Below, piece after piece: positions 25,551 to 35,714 of a stretch of DNA of 64,000 nucleotides. Each line of letters starts with the position of its first letter. The stretch's first letter is position 1. Under the pieces are notes generated by a model that had not been told where the DNA came from, searched no databases, and worked only from the letters and a program-made list of their open reading frames with translations. Source of the stretch: Adineta steineri (taxonomy: Eukaryota > Rotifera > Eurotatoria > Adinetida > Adinetidae); contig CAJNOI010000035.1 in the NCBI GenBank assembly GCA_905250115.1, positions 372,001 through 436,000 on the forward strand, given 5' to 3'. The position numbers were made by a program, and so were the translations under genes.

Positions 25551-27769
25551 ATGGCAACAAAAAAATCTAATGATGAAAGTTTTGTTGAAAGAGATGAGGT
25601 TCTCTTTCCAGATGAAGATCTTGTCGATGTCGAACCACTTTATAAGAATTTTGCTACTATACAAAATGAATTAAATAATGTAAGTTATAATTTAATTTAT
25701 TCGAATAAAAACTAGAATAATATTACGTATTTCTTTTTTATTATTTTTAGTCGACTCATAATCGTAGTCATTCAAGCGATAATCGATATCGTGCTGTTCG
25801 TACTCAAATCGAATCATCATTATTACGTCATTCACAATCTGATGATCAACTTAGTATAAATTCGGAATATTCATCAAGTTCATTTACTATTCCTATAAGT
25901 ATTCAATCGAAGAAGATCGATGGACATATATTTAATTTATCACAAATTGTTCAAGATATCGGTTATAAAAAATCGACACCGATTACAAGTTCTACATTAG
26001 ATCCAAATACAAAAAATGTTAGTGCATTATTGAATATAGTCTTAAAAGCAGGTGGTGCTCATGGACCACTTGTGAATGTTTGGCGTTCACGTATAACTGA
26101 TGAATATTTTCAAAGATGGTATCTTGAAAAATATTATCAACGTTCTGCATCATTGCCTCGATATAATACAAATGAGAAAATGACACAAAATACACGAGCT
26201 CGTGATGATTATAAATCAAATACCTATATGAATAATTTTCGATTACCACCAACAACAACAACAAATCAAGTGAATAATCAAAATCATTATGAAAGTGAAG
26301 TACAAAAAATCTATGGATACGATGATGCAGATGTAACTACAGCTAGTATAGCATCAAGTCATTCATCATCGAATGATACAATATCTCATACGAAAGAACA
26401 AAGATCATCATCAATAACATCAATTCTTAAAAAATCTAGTAATAGTAATAATACTCCTACTACTGGTCAAACTCCACCAATAAAACATCATGTTACTATT
26501 CGTGAACGTCATTCATCTTTTGAATCTGATCAATCAATATCATCACAACAATTGAATACTGATGATATGAATCTGTTATCTGAGAGTCGACAATATCAGA
26601 AGAGTCAAACAGATAGTCAAGAATTTGAGAATATTCCATCACCATATGATCATTTTGAAAAAACAACTCCAATAGATTATTCACAAATTCAACAAACGAA
26701 TTATGATATACGTAGTGAATTAAATACTAATAGTAATCCTATTCTATCAGAATATCAACAAGTTTTACAAACTCATCCTGATGTACATCATGATCCAAAT
26801 CCAGAAATAATTTCAAAACCAAATCCGACACATCAAGTAACATATGAACAAAATATTTCACTTCGATATCTTGTTCCACCAACACCTCCACCACCAGGAC
26901 CATTAATTATTCGAGGTAGAAATTGTTTTTATATTCAAAAAGAAATTTTATTTATTTTTTTTTTTGATTTATCTAGAAATTCTTCCGCCACGTATACCAA
27001 CACCACCACCATTCATAGTTAAAGTTCCAGAAACAATTCCTCAAACTCCTCCACCACTTATTCTTCGAGAAGCTCCACCACCACCACCTCCTCATCAAGA
27101 AACAACATTTGTAACTAAAATGCTACCGCCTGAACTTCCACCAGCACGATGTGTGGTATATGAGCATGCTCCACCAGTATGATAAACTTTTATTCTATAA
27201 TTTAATATTTATTAATTCCTACTCTTTAGTTACCTCCAAAACCTCAATCAATTATTATTGAAAAATGGTTACCTTATAAACCAGCACCTCCACGAGAAGT
27301 TATAGTCGAACGTATAACTGAAAAACCAGTTCTAACAGAATTTGAACCAGGTGCTATTACTTATGAACGACAACGTCGTCATTCAGCTGAATTTCATACT
27401 GATTCATCACGGCTAGAAATACCAATTAATATGTCAAGACAAAAATCTGTTGATCATCTAGCTAGAGAACAAATGGCTCAACAACCATCAGGAACATTTG
27501 ATGAATTAGTATGGACAACCCATCAACAAATCTTAGCTATGCAACAACGAGGTAGAGAACAAGTACAAGCAAGTCAACAATGGGCAGCTAATCAATGGCA
27601 ACAACATCAAAATATGTTTATGCAATATCCAACTCATTTAACAACACCAACTTTAGTTGTTTGCCATCCTCCTGTTACTACAAATGCACCAACGGCATAT
27701 ATACAAACAGAAGAATATCGAGAACAACGAGTATTTTATAATCCAAAAATAATTTATCCTTTTCATTAA
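25551..27769 (+). CDS. Proline-rich repeat protein with IIIEKWLPY motif, long paralogue
   Basis: Four exons join in frame: 25551-25679, 25751-26915, 26977-27176 and 27230-27769, giving 677 residues. Residues 1-370 are a Ser/Asn/Gln-rich region with an ordered-looking patch (ALLNIVLKAGGAHGPLVNVW). Residues ~410-530 hold the repeat region: PPPPGPLIIRE, TPPPFIVKV, PPPLILREAPPPPPP, KMLPPELPP, then PQSIIIEKWLPYKPAPPREVIVERI. The C-terminal third is Gln-rich (QQWAANQWQQHQN). The repeat block matches the gene at 2583-3363 segment by segment and shares one intron position, after IIRE/IIKE. The V/I-rich strands between prolines recall cytoskeletal or cortical scaffold proteins, but I cannot name the family and assign no function. 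An acceptor-like site and short spacer upstream fit trans-splicing. Confidence 0.8.
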
Positions 27770-28190
27770 TTTAGATTTTAAATATACATGCATGTTTTAC
27801 TTTTTTTGTACAAAAAAAATTTTTCTAATTTAATATTAAACTCTATTATTTTTATAATAAACTTAAATATGAGAAATAATTTAGTCATGACAAGAAAATA
27901 ATTTAAATTACTTACGATTCATATATAATGGCTTATTTGACAATTCTAAATTCTAATACAGATATATAGTCATCTGTTCAGACTCATACCTTTTTTCCCT
28001 ATTCGTTGATATTTCCACCAATCAGAAAAATATTATTTATTTATACATTCGCATGTGCTTTCGTTAATCATATGCGAAATAAGTAAATAAATGATATTAA
28101 CAAAATTTCTCAAGAAATGTTTTCTTCCAACAGTATAACATATCTATTTATTAGTCTGTGTTAAGTTTTAAACTTTATGTATTTATCTAG
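27770..28190. other. Spacer that probably holds the first GLOD4 exon
   Basis: This 421-bp AT-rich gap lies between the proline-rich gene and the recognisable GLOD4 exon. Two tiny ATG-donor candidates are ATG at 28072 with GTAAAT at 28083, and ATG at 28116 with GTATAA at 28132. Either could be joined in frame to acceptors at 28215-28218. The sequence does not settle which is used. Confidence 0.4.
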
Positions 28191-29255
28191 GTAAAAAATA
28201 CATCTATAACTATTAGAGGAATCTCATTTGGTGTTCCACAACAATCTCCATGTACAGATCGACGTTTTCTTCATTATACATTAAAAATAACAGATCGTTT
28301 AGAAACAAAAAAATTCTTCTGTGATATATTAGGTATGAATATTCTTCGTCATGAAGAAATGGATTCAGGTTGTTCGGCGCAATGTAATGGTAATTTTGAA
28401 TCTCCATGGTCAAAAACAGTCGCTAGTTATGGTGATGAACATTCATATTTTGCTTTCGAATTAAATTATAATTATGATGTGCAAGGTTATAAATATGGAA
28501 ATGATTTCGCATCGATTACAATTCATAATCGACAAGCTGTTATTAATGCACAGAAATATTTTGATCAATCCAAAATTATCTCAGATAAACAATCATTAAT
28601 AATTAGTTCACCTGATGGTCATCGTTTTATTTTAGTTGATAAAGATGTGGGAAAAAATGAAGATCCTGTCAAATGTCTTTCATTAAATGTATTCAATTTA
28701 GATAAATCTATTGAATATTATACAAAATTATTGAATATGAATATCGTTAAGGATTCATCGGATGAAAAACGTGTTAAACTTAGTTATGATGTTAAAGATA
28801 AATCGAAATCACAGTATGATTTTCGTCTTGATCAACAATGTCAACTTGAATTAATTGAAATTAAGAAAGAAATTGATCGAGGAACTGGTTATGGAAGAAA
28901 AGCTTTTAGTTGTCCAGTTAAAGATATTGATACTATAGAAAATTTAATTGAAAAAGAAGGTTATAAAATACTTATTCCAAAAATGAAATTAGGTGGTTTA
29001 TTAGATTTTAATAAGAATACCGTTATTATTTTATCCGATCCTGATGGACATGAAGTAAGATTATTTATTCTTATTTTGAAAAAAAAAACAATCTTTATTT
29101 AGGTATGTTTTGTTGGTGAAGAAAATTATTCCAAGACATGTGAAATCGATAGTGATGCTAAAAATAAGTTTAATAAAAATTTAAAAAATCCTTCGAAAAA
29201 TCCAGAGAAGTATGAAATAGGTGAAGATAAATCTACAAAGCACGAAGATAAATAA
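28191..29255 (+). CDS. GLOD4: Glyoxalase-domain protein GLOD4 (first exon unresolved)
   Basis: Two exons are clear, ~28191-29054 and 29103-29255, giving at least 338 residues. Two vicinal-oxygen-chelate (glyoxalase/bleomycin-resistance) modules follow each other: LHYTLKITDRLETKKFFCDILGM with MNILRHEEMDSGC, then SLNVFNLDKSIEYYTKLLNM. They end with the GLOD4 signatures YGRKAFSCPVKDI and ILSDPDGHE/VCFVGEENY. Extended similarity to animal GLOD4 is obvious along the whole length (NGNFESPWSKT, YNYDVQGYKYGNDF). GLOD4 is a conserved protein whose catalysed reaction is not settled. The frame begins after TCTAG at 28190 and contains no ATG before 28335, which lies inside the first module, so a short upstream exon must supply the start. 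The C-terminus carries a Lys/Glu-rich extension. Confidence 0.92.
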
Positions 29256-29369
29256 TCAATTCTTTTCAATTATTTTTAATCTAGCAATATATATACATAT
29301 TTTATTCTATTAACATATTAATTTACTAACACATCAATGATATTTTATAGTATTTTGATTTATTTCTAG

Positions 29370-30098
29370 ATGGAACAAAATTCTATTTTAGAATTAGAAA
29401 ATGAACTTAATAATATTGATGTTGATAGTATTAAATTAGATGCTATTATACAATTGAAAACATGGCAAAAGAAAATGTATTCGTTAATAAATAAAACTTA
29501 TACAAATCGTATGCATGAAATAGATTCAATTGCATCGAATTTAACAAATGAAGTAAAAGAAAAACAAAATCAATTTGAAAATTGTCATATTGATGATGAA
29601 AAAAGCGTTTTACAATTAAAAAATGATATTGATTTATTAAAATCGAAGATTAATATTATTGAATCTGTTCCGGATAATTTTGAACAACGTATTGAACAAA
29701 CGATTCGTATTGTACATAATAATGAAAATGATGATGAAGAATTCGTCGAAGATGATGATGAACCAGTTATTGTTGAATTTGATAGACATGAAGTACGAGC
29801 TGGAAATCAAATTGTTGTAATGGCAGCTGCACCGGTGACCAAAGAAGAAGGACGAGTATCAAAAGTGTTTAATTCACAACCAGTTCAACATGCACTTGCT
29901 GTTGGTTTAGCAAAAACTTTGGCTAATATGGGTACAGTTGCAGCAACTAGTACTGCAACTGTTGCTGCTACAACAATGGCAAAAACAGCTTTAATAGCTA
30001 CAGCATGCGGTATAGGTACAGTAGCTTATACAGCTGGAAGAATTGCAATGGGAACAACAAGAAGAGTTTGGTCATTCGTTGTTACATCCGAAGAATAA
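29370..30098 (+). CDS. Uncharacterised coiled-coil protein with hydrophobic Ala/Thr-rich tail
   Basis: A single exon of 242 residues starts at ATG 29370, which directly follows a TTTCTAG acceptor-like site. Residues 1-115 are heptad-rich coiled coil (EQNSILELENELNNIDVDSI, then LKNDIDLLKSKINIIES). Residues ~120-140 are acidic (NDDEEFVEDDDEP). Residues ~170-235 are an Ala/Thr/Gly-rich hydrophobic stretch (VGLAKTLANMG, TVAATTMAKTALIATACGIG) that could be one or two membrane segments or a glycine-zipper. I do not recognise the family. It starts only 115 bp after GLOD4 and ends 155 bp before metaxin-2, suggesting a shared transcript. A membrane-tethered role is possible but unproven. Confidence 0.75.
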   Translation: MEQNSILELENELNNIDVDSIKLDAIIQLKTWQKKMYSLINKTYTNRMHEIDSIASNLTNEVKEKQNQFENCHIDDEKSVLQLKNDIDLLKSKINIIESVPDNFEQRIEQTIRIVHNNENDDEEFVEDDDEPVIVEFDRHEVRAGNQIVVMAAAPVTKEEGRVSKVFNSQPVQHALAVGLAKTLANMGTVAATSTATVAATTMAKTALIATACGIGTVAYTAGRIAMGTTRRVWSFVVTSEE

Positions 30099-30252
30099 AA
30101 CATTGACAGTATTCTTTTATGTATATTTTGTATGATTAATTTTTTTTTGCGAACAGATCTTTCGATATAAATATATATATAATAATTCTAGAGGATTGCT
30201 ATTTTGCATGTATCATTTCTTTGATTGGTTTTTCTTTTTTTTGTAGATTTTT

Positions 30253-31497
30253 ATGGCTGAAACAAGTGAACATATTCATCCAATTCTTGATATAAATACA
30301 AAGAATGTTAATATCGAAATAGCAGGTAGTCATTTTATTTAATAAGTGTGATAAAAGTTTAGGCATATTTTTCTAAAAAAAGTATTAATGATAGTATATA
30401 ATATGGTCGACGATGTATGTATTTTAATGTCTAAATTATTCTAGCTCGTGAACCATGGCCAACCAATGCATGTCTTTATGTCCCACTGAAAGAACAAATG
30501 GTTATTTGGGCACCAAATTGTTTAGCTACATTATGTCTATTACGTAAAGTACGTGTTCCATCTTTACATATTGAACATGTTCGTAATGCTGCTGAAATGT
30601 CAAATTATGGTAAAAATATCGATATAAGTTATTGTTTAATCGTTAAATTATTTGTTATAGGTATTCCACCAGTATTAACATTGAATAATCGTGTATTTAG
30701 TGAATTTGATGAAATAGCTAATTTAATTGAACTTAAAGTAAATCTTTCTTTGAAAATTATTCTTTATTTTTTTGTTATCAATTCATAGGGATTACTTCCG
30801 TTAGATAATGGAGAAAACTCAATGGCAGATAGTTATTCAATATTATGTACTGAAACACTTGGAACTCTAATGGTTTATATCATAATATGGGATTTTCTTT
30901 GTAAATTTATTTGTTTTTTTTTAGAAATATTTTTTGTTGTGTGAAAAAGCTGGAACGGTTAGTTTAAATAGAATTGTTAACATATTATTCCATTGTATTA
31001 TATTATTCTTAGACTGTATATCAATCATTTATATCTGTTTATCCTTGGCCTCTTGGTTTAATTCTTTATTTAATCTATCGAAAACATACAATTAAAATTT
31101 TAAAAGTAAAAGAAATTTGGTCTTTAACATATGAACAAGTATAATAACTTATTTATGAGAATAAATAATTTCAAAAAATTTTATTTTTAGGCTGTAATGA
31201 AATTTGAAACAACTGTTAAAGCTCTTTCGGATAAAATCCAACAAAATAATTCAACATATCTATTTGGTGATAAGTATGTATTGATATAACGATCTATATC
31301 ATATGTAATTCCATTATTTATTTTCAAGTTTTACAAAAGCTGATGCTCATCTTTATGGTCATTTATATTCTATTCTTCATACAAAAATTACTGAACATGA
31401 AGATATACGAAATATACTTCTTACATTAAAACCATTAGTTGATTATGTGAATAATATCGAAAGGGATGTACATGGATTATCTCTTTTAGTCTCATAA
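30253..31497 (+). CDS. MTX2: Metaxin-2
   Basis: Eight exons join in frame: 30253-30325, 30445-30609, 30661-30737, 30789-30872, 30925-30957, 31013-31138, 31191-31273 and 31329-31497, giving 269 residues (human about 263). Family blocks are REPWPTNACLYVPLKEQ near the start, the thioredoxin-like PPVLTLNNRVFSEFDEI, VYPWPLGLILYLIYR, and the GST C-terminal block FTKADAHLYGHLYSIL. Metaxin-2 sits on the cytosolic face of the outer mitochondrial membrane with metaxin-1 and the SAM50 complex, and takes part in beta-barrel protein import and in coupling mitochondria to transport motors. No transmembrane helix is expected for metaxin-2 and none is seen. Exon 5 is only 33 nt. A TTTTTTTTGTAG acceptor-like site ends 6 bp before the ATG. 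Confidence 0.93.
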
Positions 31498-31927
31498 TAT
31501 TGTTTTTCTTTTGTTTCCTTTTCTTGAATACAGACTAGACTCATTTTTGTTTAATATATATGATCCTATTTAGTCATAAACATTTGTTTTGCATAGAATA
31601 TAGTTTAATAAACTTTATTTTTGTTTAAAATGGTATTAAACTATCTTTATTTTCGTGGATGATAATAAAAAATGGGCATACAATTGTTCACTAGTGACAT
31701 CTGAAAATATTATTTCTATTGGTTGAAATGTTTATTAGCTATGCATCCAATCAATAATAAGATAAACAATGTAAATAAATAAAAATATAGCTGGCATCGT
31801 CGAGAAGAAGAAAAATATCGATTAAATCTAATTTTCTTCTCGTTCTTATTCCGTTCAAAATCGATTCATTTATTTTCTTTTTTTCCACTAAAGACATACT
31901 CTTATCTATTCAATAAAAATAAAAACA
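31498..31927. other. Intergenic, no gene seen
   Basis: This 430-bp AT-rich spacer between metaxin-2 and clathrin light chain includes poly(A)-signal-like AATAAA sequences. An acceptor-like CTAAAG lies ~35 bp before the next ATG. Confidence 0.5.
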
Positions 31928-32646
31928 ATGGCATTCGACGATCCATTTAACACTAGCAATGTATCCATCAATGATGATACTCCCAATAGTTTCGATAATT
32001 TCAATGATGAAGATCCAGCTGCTGAATTTCTAGAACGAGAACAACGAGAATTAGGTGATATAACAGGTAACAATGGTATTAATGCATTTGAAGATCCATT
32101 CAATACAGATAGTGTATCATTAACAAACGGTATCTATCATCATATATTTTTCTATTTTAATATAAATTATTGTTTGTATTAGGTGCACATTCACCAGCTA
32201 TCAATACAAATGGTAGTATTTCACCAAATCCATCTAGTCAAAATGGTGATCAATATCAAGCATTATCACAATTGAACGAACCGGAAACAATTTTAAAATG
32301 GCGAGAAGAATTTTCTACACGTATTAATAAAAAAGATACAGAAGAAGAAGTTAAGCGTAAAGAAATGCGTGAACAAGCTAAAAAAGAATTAGATGATTTT
32401 TATAAACAACGTGTCGAACAAATGGAACGTGTTAAAGGAGAAAATCGTTTAAATAATCGTACATTAGAAGATGATCTTTTTAGTAATGGTAATAATTCGA
32501 CATCCAATGGAAAAATAAATGATTGGGATAAAATAACAAGTTTATGCGAATTTAATCCAAAAAATAATCGTTCACAAAAAGATTTAACACGTTATAGAAG
32601 TGTTTTACTTCAATTGAAACAACAACAACAAACAAGTGCAAAATAA
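31928..32646 (+). CDS. Clathrin light chain
   Basis: Two exons, 31928-32129 and 32183-32646, give 221 residues, close to animal light chains. The N-terminus carries the conserved DPAAEFLEREQREL block (the heavy-chain regulatory/Hip1R-binding region). The middle is a long charged helix (LKWREEFSTRINKKDTEEE, then KKELDDFYKQRVEQMERV) that lies along the heavy-chain leg. The C-terminus ends in the family signature WDKITSLCEFNPKNN...RYRSVLLQLKQ. Clathrin light chains regulate assembly of coated pits and vesicles. An oddity is a near-direct repeat, DDPFNTSNVS near residue 5 and EDPFNTDSVS near residue 58; each contains DPF, a motif that in other endocytic proteins binds the AP-2 ear. No neuron-type insert is visible. 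Confidence 0.93.
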
Positions 32647-33063
32647 ATTTTCAATTTTAAATAAAAATAATCTATGATCATTTTTTAACTTCCTTGATCT
32701 ATACACATATAATCTTGATTTTATGCATGTATAATCGTCGTTGTCTGTATTTGATATTATTTTTTTTCTTCATTCCATTAGAACTACCAAAATCGCGGAC
32801 ACGTCGTATCTGATCTATTTATTATCTCGCATTGTTTATTTTCAATGTGTATTCATATATAAATTTTTTTGTATGATCTGATTTTTTTCTCTCTTCACCT
32901 CTAGTTGCTCTTGGATACTTTTTTCTGTTGTTCGTTATTATATTGTTGTTTGTTATTAAACCACCATTTCCCAACTCGATGTTTAACATTTTTTGTCTTT
33001 TTTCTTTGCTTCGCGATATACAACATAAAATTATTTATTCAATCTTTTAGATATTTTATCCTA
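32647..33063. other. Intergenic, no gene seen
   Basis: This 417-bp AT-rich spacer contains T-runs. A TTTTAG site at 33045-33050 lies 13 bp before the next start codon. Confidence 0.5.
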
Positions 33064-34707
33064 ATGAGTGTCGTAAATCTAGTCCGATATTGTTCGGTGA
33101 CATCGAGATTGAGTTATTTTACAGCAAGATCTTTATTAACAGTAGAATCAACTAATTGTATGTAAAATACTAAGATTGATTATAATCAATATGAAAATAT
33201 TTTATATGTAGGCGATGCTCGACGACATGCTGGTCATGCTCATTGGCAAAATATTGCAAAGACTAAATCTGCTAATGATCAACTCAAAGGACGTGTTATA
33301 GGAAAATTATCCAGTAAAATCGTTACAGCTATTAAACGTATGTATTTGTAAAGATTTGATAATCTACGATAGAGTACATCTAGTAGGAAATACATTACAA
33401 ATCAATAATAAAGGACTTATAAATACAGTAGTGGCCAAAATTATAAGAACAAGCATTTCTTTCTTTTGTTCATTTTATTTTATAGTACTTTTTGTCTACC
33501 TGAAATAGTGTAAGTATCTATTTTGACGTGCTCTATCGGAATCTGAGATCAGATTTCCTTCTATTGAATGTAAAGTTGGAGCTAGTCCAAGCTTACTAAA
33601 AATCACGATTTTTGGCTAAGAACTGGAAAATGGCAGTTTACTAGTCTTTTTGGTTGAGTAATAAAAATTGTTTTAAATTCGAACATAAATCATTTCTAAA
33701 ACCTTTTTTATATAAAACTGTTTAGAATGGAATTCTCTATCTATCTCATTTTCGAGTCAAATTTATCTATCTTTGATACAAAATACTCTTTTTGTTCTTA
33801 TAATTTTGGCCACTACTGTATTTCTAAGAACATAAATAGAGATGTAAATACAATTGTGTTTATCTTTTCATACTGGCGAGATTTTTCTATATTATATTTT
33901 TGAAATAATTTATTTATTTGATTTTAGTAAATGGTAATATTGTAGATCCACAATACAATGCTGTACTACGTTCAGTACTTGAAGAATGTCGTAAAAATAA
34001 TATGCCAAAAGAAACAATTGATCGATCTATTAAACGAGCTGTAAGACCCATAATGGAATTTTTCTAATGAATTAAATAAAAATATTTAGATTGCCCAAAA
34101 AGATAATACAAAACAAGCTATCTATGAATTTGTTGGTCCTGGTCGAGCATTTTGTGTTATTGAAACTATGACCGATAATCCAAAACGTACATATAATTAT
34201 CTGAATAAAAGTGCTGCTAAAATTGGGTAAAGTTAAATAGGTAACTGCAAAAAAGGATTATTATTTTATTAAAGTATTCCAGAAATAGCGAAAGGTGGAC
34301 AAATAGCTGAATTTTTTGATCAACGTGGTTATGCATGTATTGAAAAAGCAAATATAACAGAAGAAAAAGCAACTGAATTAGCTATTGAAATAAATGCTGA
34401 AGAAGTTATCGAATCAATCGATGATGATGGTGTACGAGAAGTATGGAAAGTAAGAGAAAAAGAATTCAAGTTCTATTTCTTTCTTTCTAAAATTCATATT
34501 TTTCAGTTTCTTGGCCCACCAGCATTTTATGGACAAATGAAAGTTAATTTAACTCAACGCGGTCATAATGTAACATGTGATGGTTCAGAATTTATACCGA
34601 AAGTGACTGTACCACTGAATGAACGCGATAAAGTATTATTACGACAAATTGTAGCCATGTTTGAAGAGTTAGACTCCGTAGAAGGTGTTCATACTAATGC
34701 TGCGTAA
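33064..34707 (+). CDS. TACO1: TACO1/YebC-family mitochondrial translational activator
   Basis: Six exons join in frame: 33064-33157, 33212-33337, 33928-34040, 34090-34226, 34275-34449 and 34507-34707, giving 281 residues (human 297). The N-terminus (MSVVNLVRYCSVTSRLSYFT) is basic and hydroxylated like a mitochondrial presequence. The YebC/PmpR core begins RRHAGHAHWQNIAKTKS and continues GKLSSKIVTAIK, NMPKETIDRSIKRA, YEFVGPG, GGQIAEFFDQRG and ...FIPKVTVPL. Animal TACO1 helps mitochondrial ribosomes translate COX1; bacterial YebC proteins relieve ribosome stalling at proline tracts. The 590-bp second intron is enlarged by a MITE. The ATG follows an acceptor-like TTTTAG by 13 bp. Confidence 0.93.
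33426..33818. mobile_element. Tc1/mariner-like MITE in a TACO1 intron
   Basis: A 393-bp non-autonomous element has 27-bp perfect terminal inverted repeats beginning CAGTAGTGGCCAAAATTATA. It is flanked on both sides by TA, the target duplication of Tc1/mariner elements; the palindrome extends a further 3 bp into the flanks (AAATA/TATTT). No transposase ORF is present. The sequence lies inside TACO1 intron 2 on the gene's own strand, so it is removed by splicing. Perfectly matching arms suggest a fairly recent insertion. Confidence 0.9.
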
Positions 34708-34979
34708 AATAAAACTATATTTTTCTGTTTGTTTTGTTTTTGAAAAGAAAAAACAAAAGAAATTATTCAAACAAATTAACATTTTTTTTTTGGCAATTTT
34801 TAATATATTTTATATTAAAATTAGAAATTCAGGATTTTGTTGTTTTTGATTGAATGAATTAAACGTACTGGAAGAATTCATTTACTTTTTCTTGTATTTT
34901 TGATTAATATAGAATTAGTAATGCAAGAAAAATTTCTTTTTCTATATTTATTTTAAGTAAAATTTCATTATACAGACAT
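34708..34979. other. Convergent intergenic region
   Basis: This 272-bp AT-rich spacer lies between the 3' ends of TACO1 and the RD3-like gene; nothing further is seen. Confidence 0.45.
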
Positions 34980-35714
34980 TTAAGAATGACTATTTGAACG
35001 AATTTTAGTACTATCTGTTCCATCATTTGATGATGATGTAATTGATATTTCAGTAAGTTCAGCAATACAATGTTGTTTATCATCGGATTGATGTTTTGGA
35101 TTAACACGATTATTTCGTACGAATGAATATAATCCTGATGATGTTTTATTATTATTATTATTGTGTTTTGTATTGGAATTATTTCCATCGTTTAGATTCG
35201 TAGTTGAAGAACGATTTGGAGATTTTTTATCAATATAATCAGCTATAGTTTTACGAAATAATGCTATAATATTTTCCGGTGTTGATAATTTTGTTTGAAC
35301 ACGTATTTGACGTCGAAATTGATTGATAATCAATGTACAATCTTCAGCTAAGACATTACGTATTAATTCACTTAATTCCATTTTAATAATATCCGATAAA
35401 TGATATGTTTCATTTGTTGTTTGAAATAAATTATTATTCGGTGTTAACCATGAATAATCGACTGATGAATGTCGTTTTGTTGTTGTTGGTGGTAAAACAT
35501 TTAACGATGAATTATATGTTGATAAATATGATCCACCAGTTGAACTATTTAACATATGAGAATTTTGTGATATTGTAGTTAAACAATTTCGACATTGACT
35601 TTCAAGTTCATCTAATAAAGTTTCAGCTATTGCATTTCTATCTGTATATGTATACAAAGTTGAATGAGTTTCATTTGATGTTGAATATCGACGAAATAAA
35701 TTACTAAATGCCAT
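34980..35714 (-). CDS. RD3-family protein
   Basis: A single exon encodes 244 residues. Landmarks of the RD3/RD3L family are present in order: NAIAETLLDELESQCRN (~27-43), the invariant-looking VDYSWL (~84), then LSDIIKMELSELIRNVLAEDC and PENIIALFRKTIADYIDK. Between the first two blocks, and in the C-terminal third, the protein is Ser/Asn-rich and poorly conserved. In vertebrates RD3 inhibits and escorts retinal guanylate cyclases from the ER to photoreceptor outer segments; RD3L is less studied. Here the role is inferred as control of a membrane guanylate cyclase, perhaps in a sensory cell. The 3' ends of this gene and TACO1 converge. Assignment rests on motif order rather than a search, so it is moderate to high. 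Confidence 0.8.
   Translation of the reverse strand: MAFSNLFRRYSTSNETHSTLYTYTDRNAIAETLLDELESQCRNCLTTISQNSHMLNSSTGGSYLSTYNSSLNVLPPTTTKRHSSVDYSWLTPNNNLFQTTNETYHLSDIIKMELSELIRNVLAEDCTLIINQFRRQIRVQTKLSTPENIIALFRKTIADYIDKKSPNRSSTTNLNDGNNSNTKHNNNNNKTSSGLYSFVRNNRVNPKHQSDDKQHCIAELTEISITSSSNDGTDSTKIRSNSHS

Noticed and set aside
32905-33063. Upstream in-frame extension of TACO1 (Cys/Leu/Phe-rich)
   Set aside because: It starts at a TTG and contains an acceptor-like TTTTAG; the ATG at 33064 gives a normal presequence.
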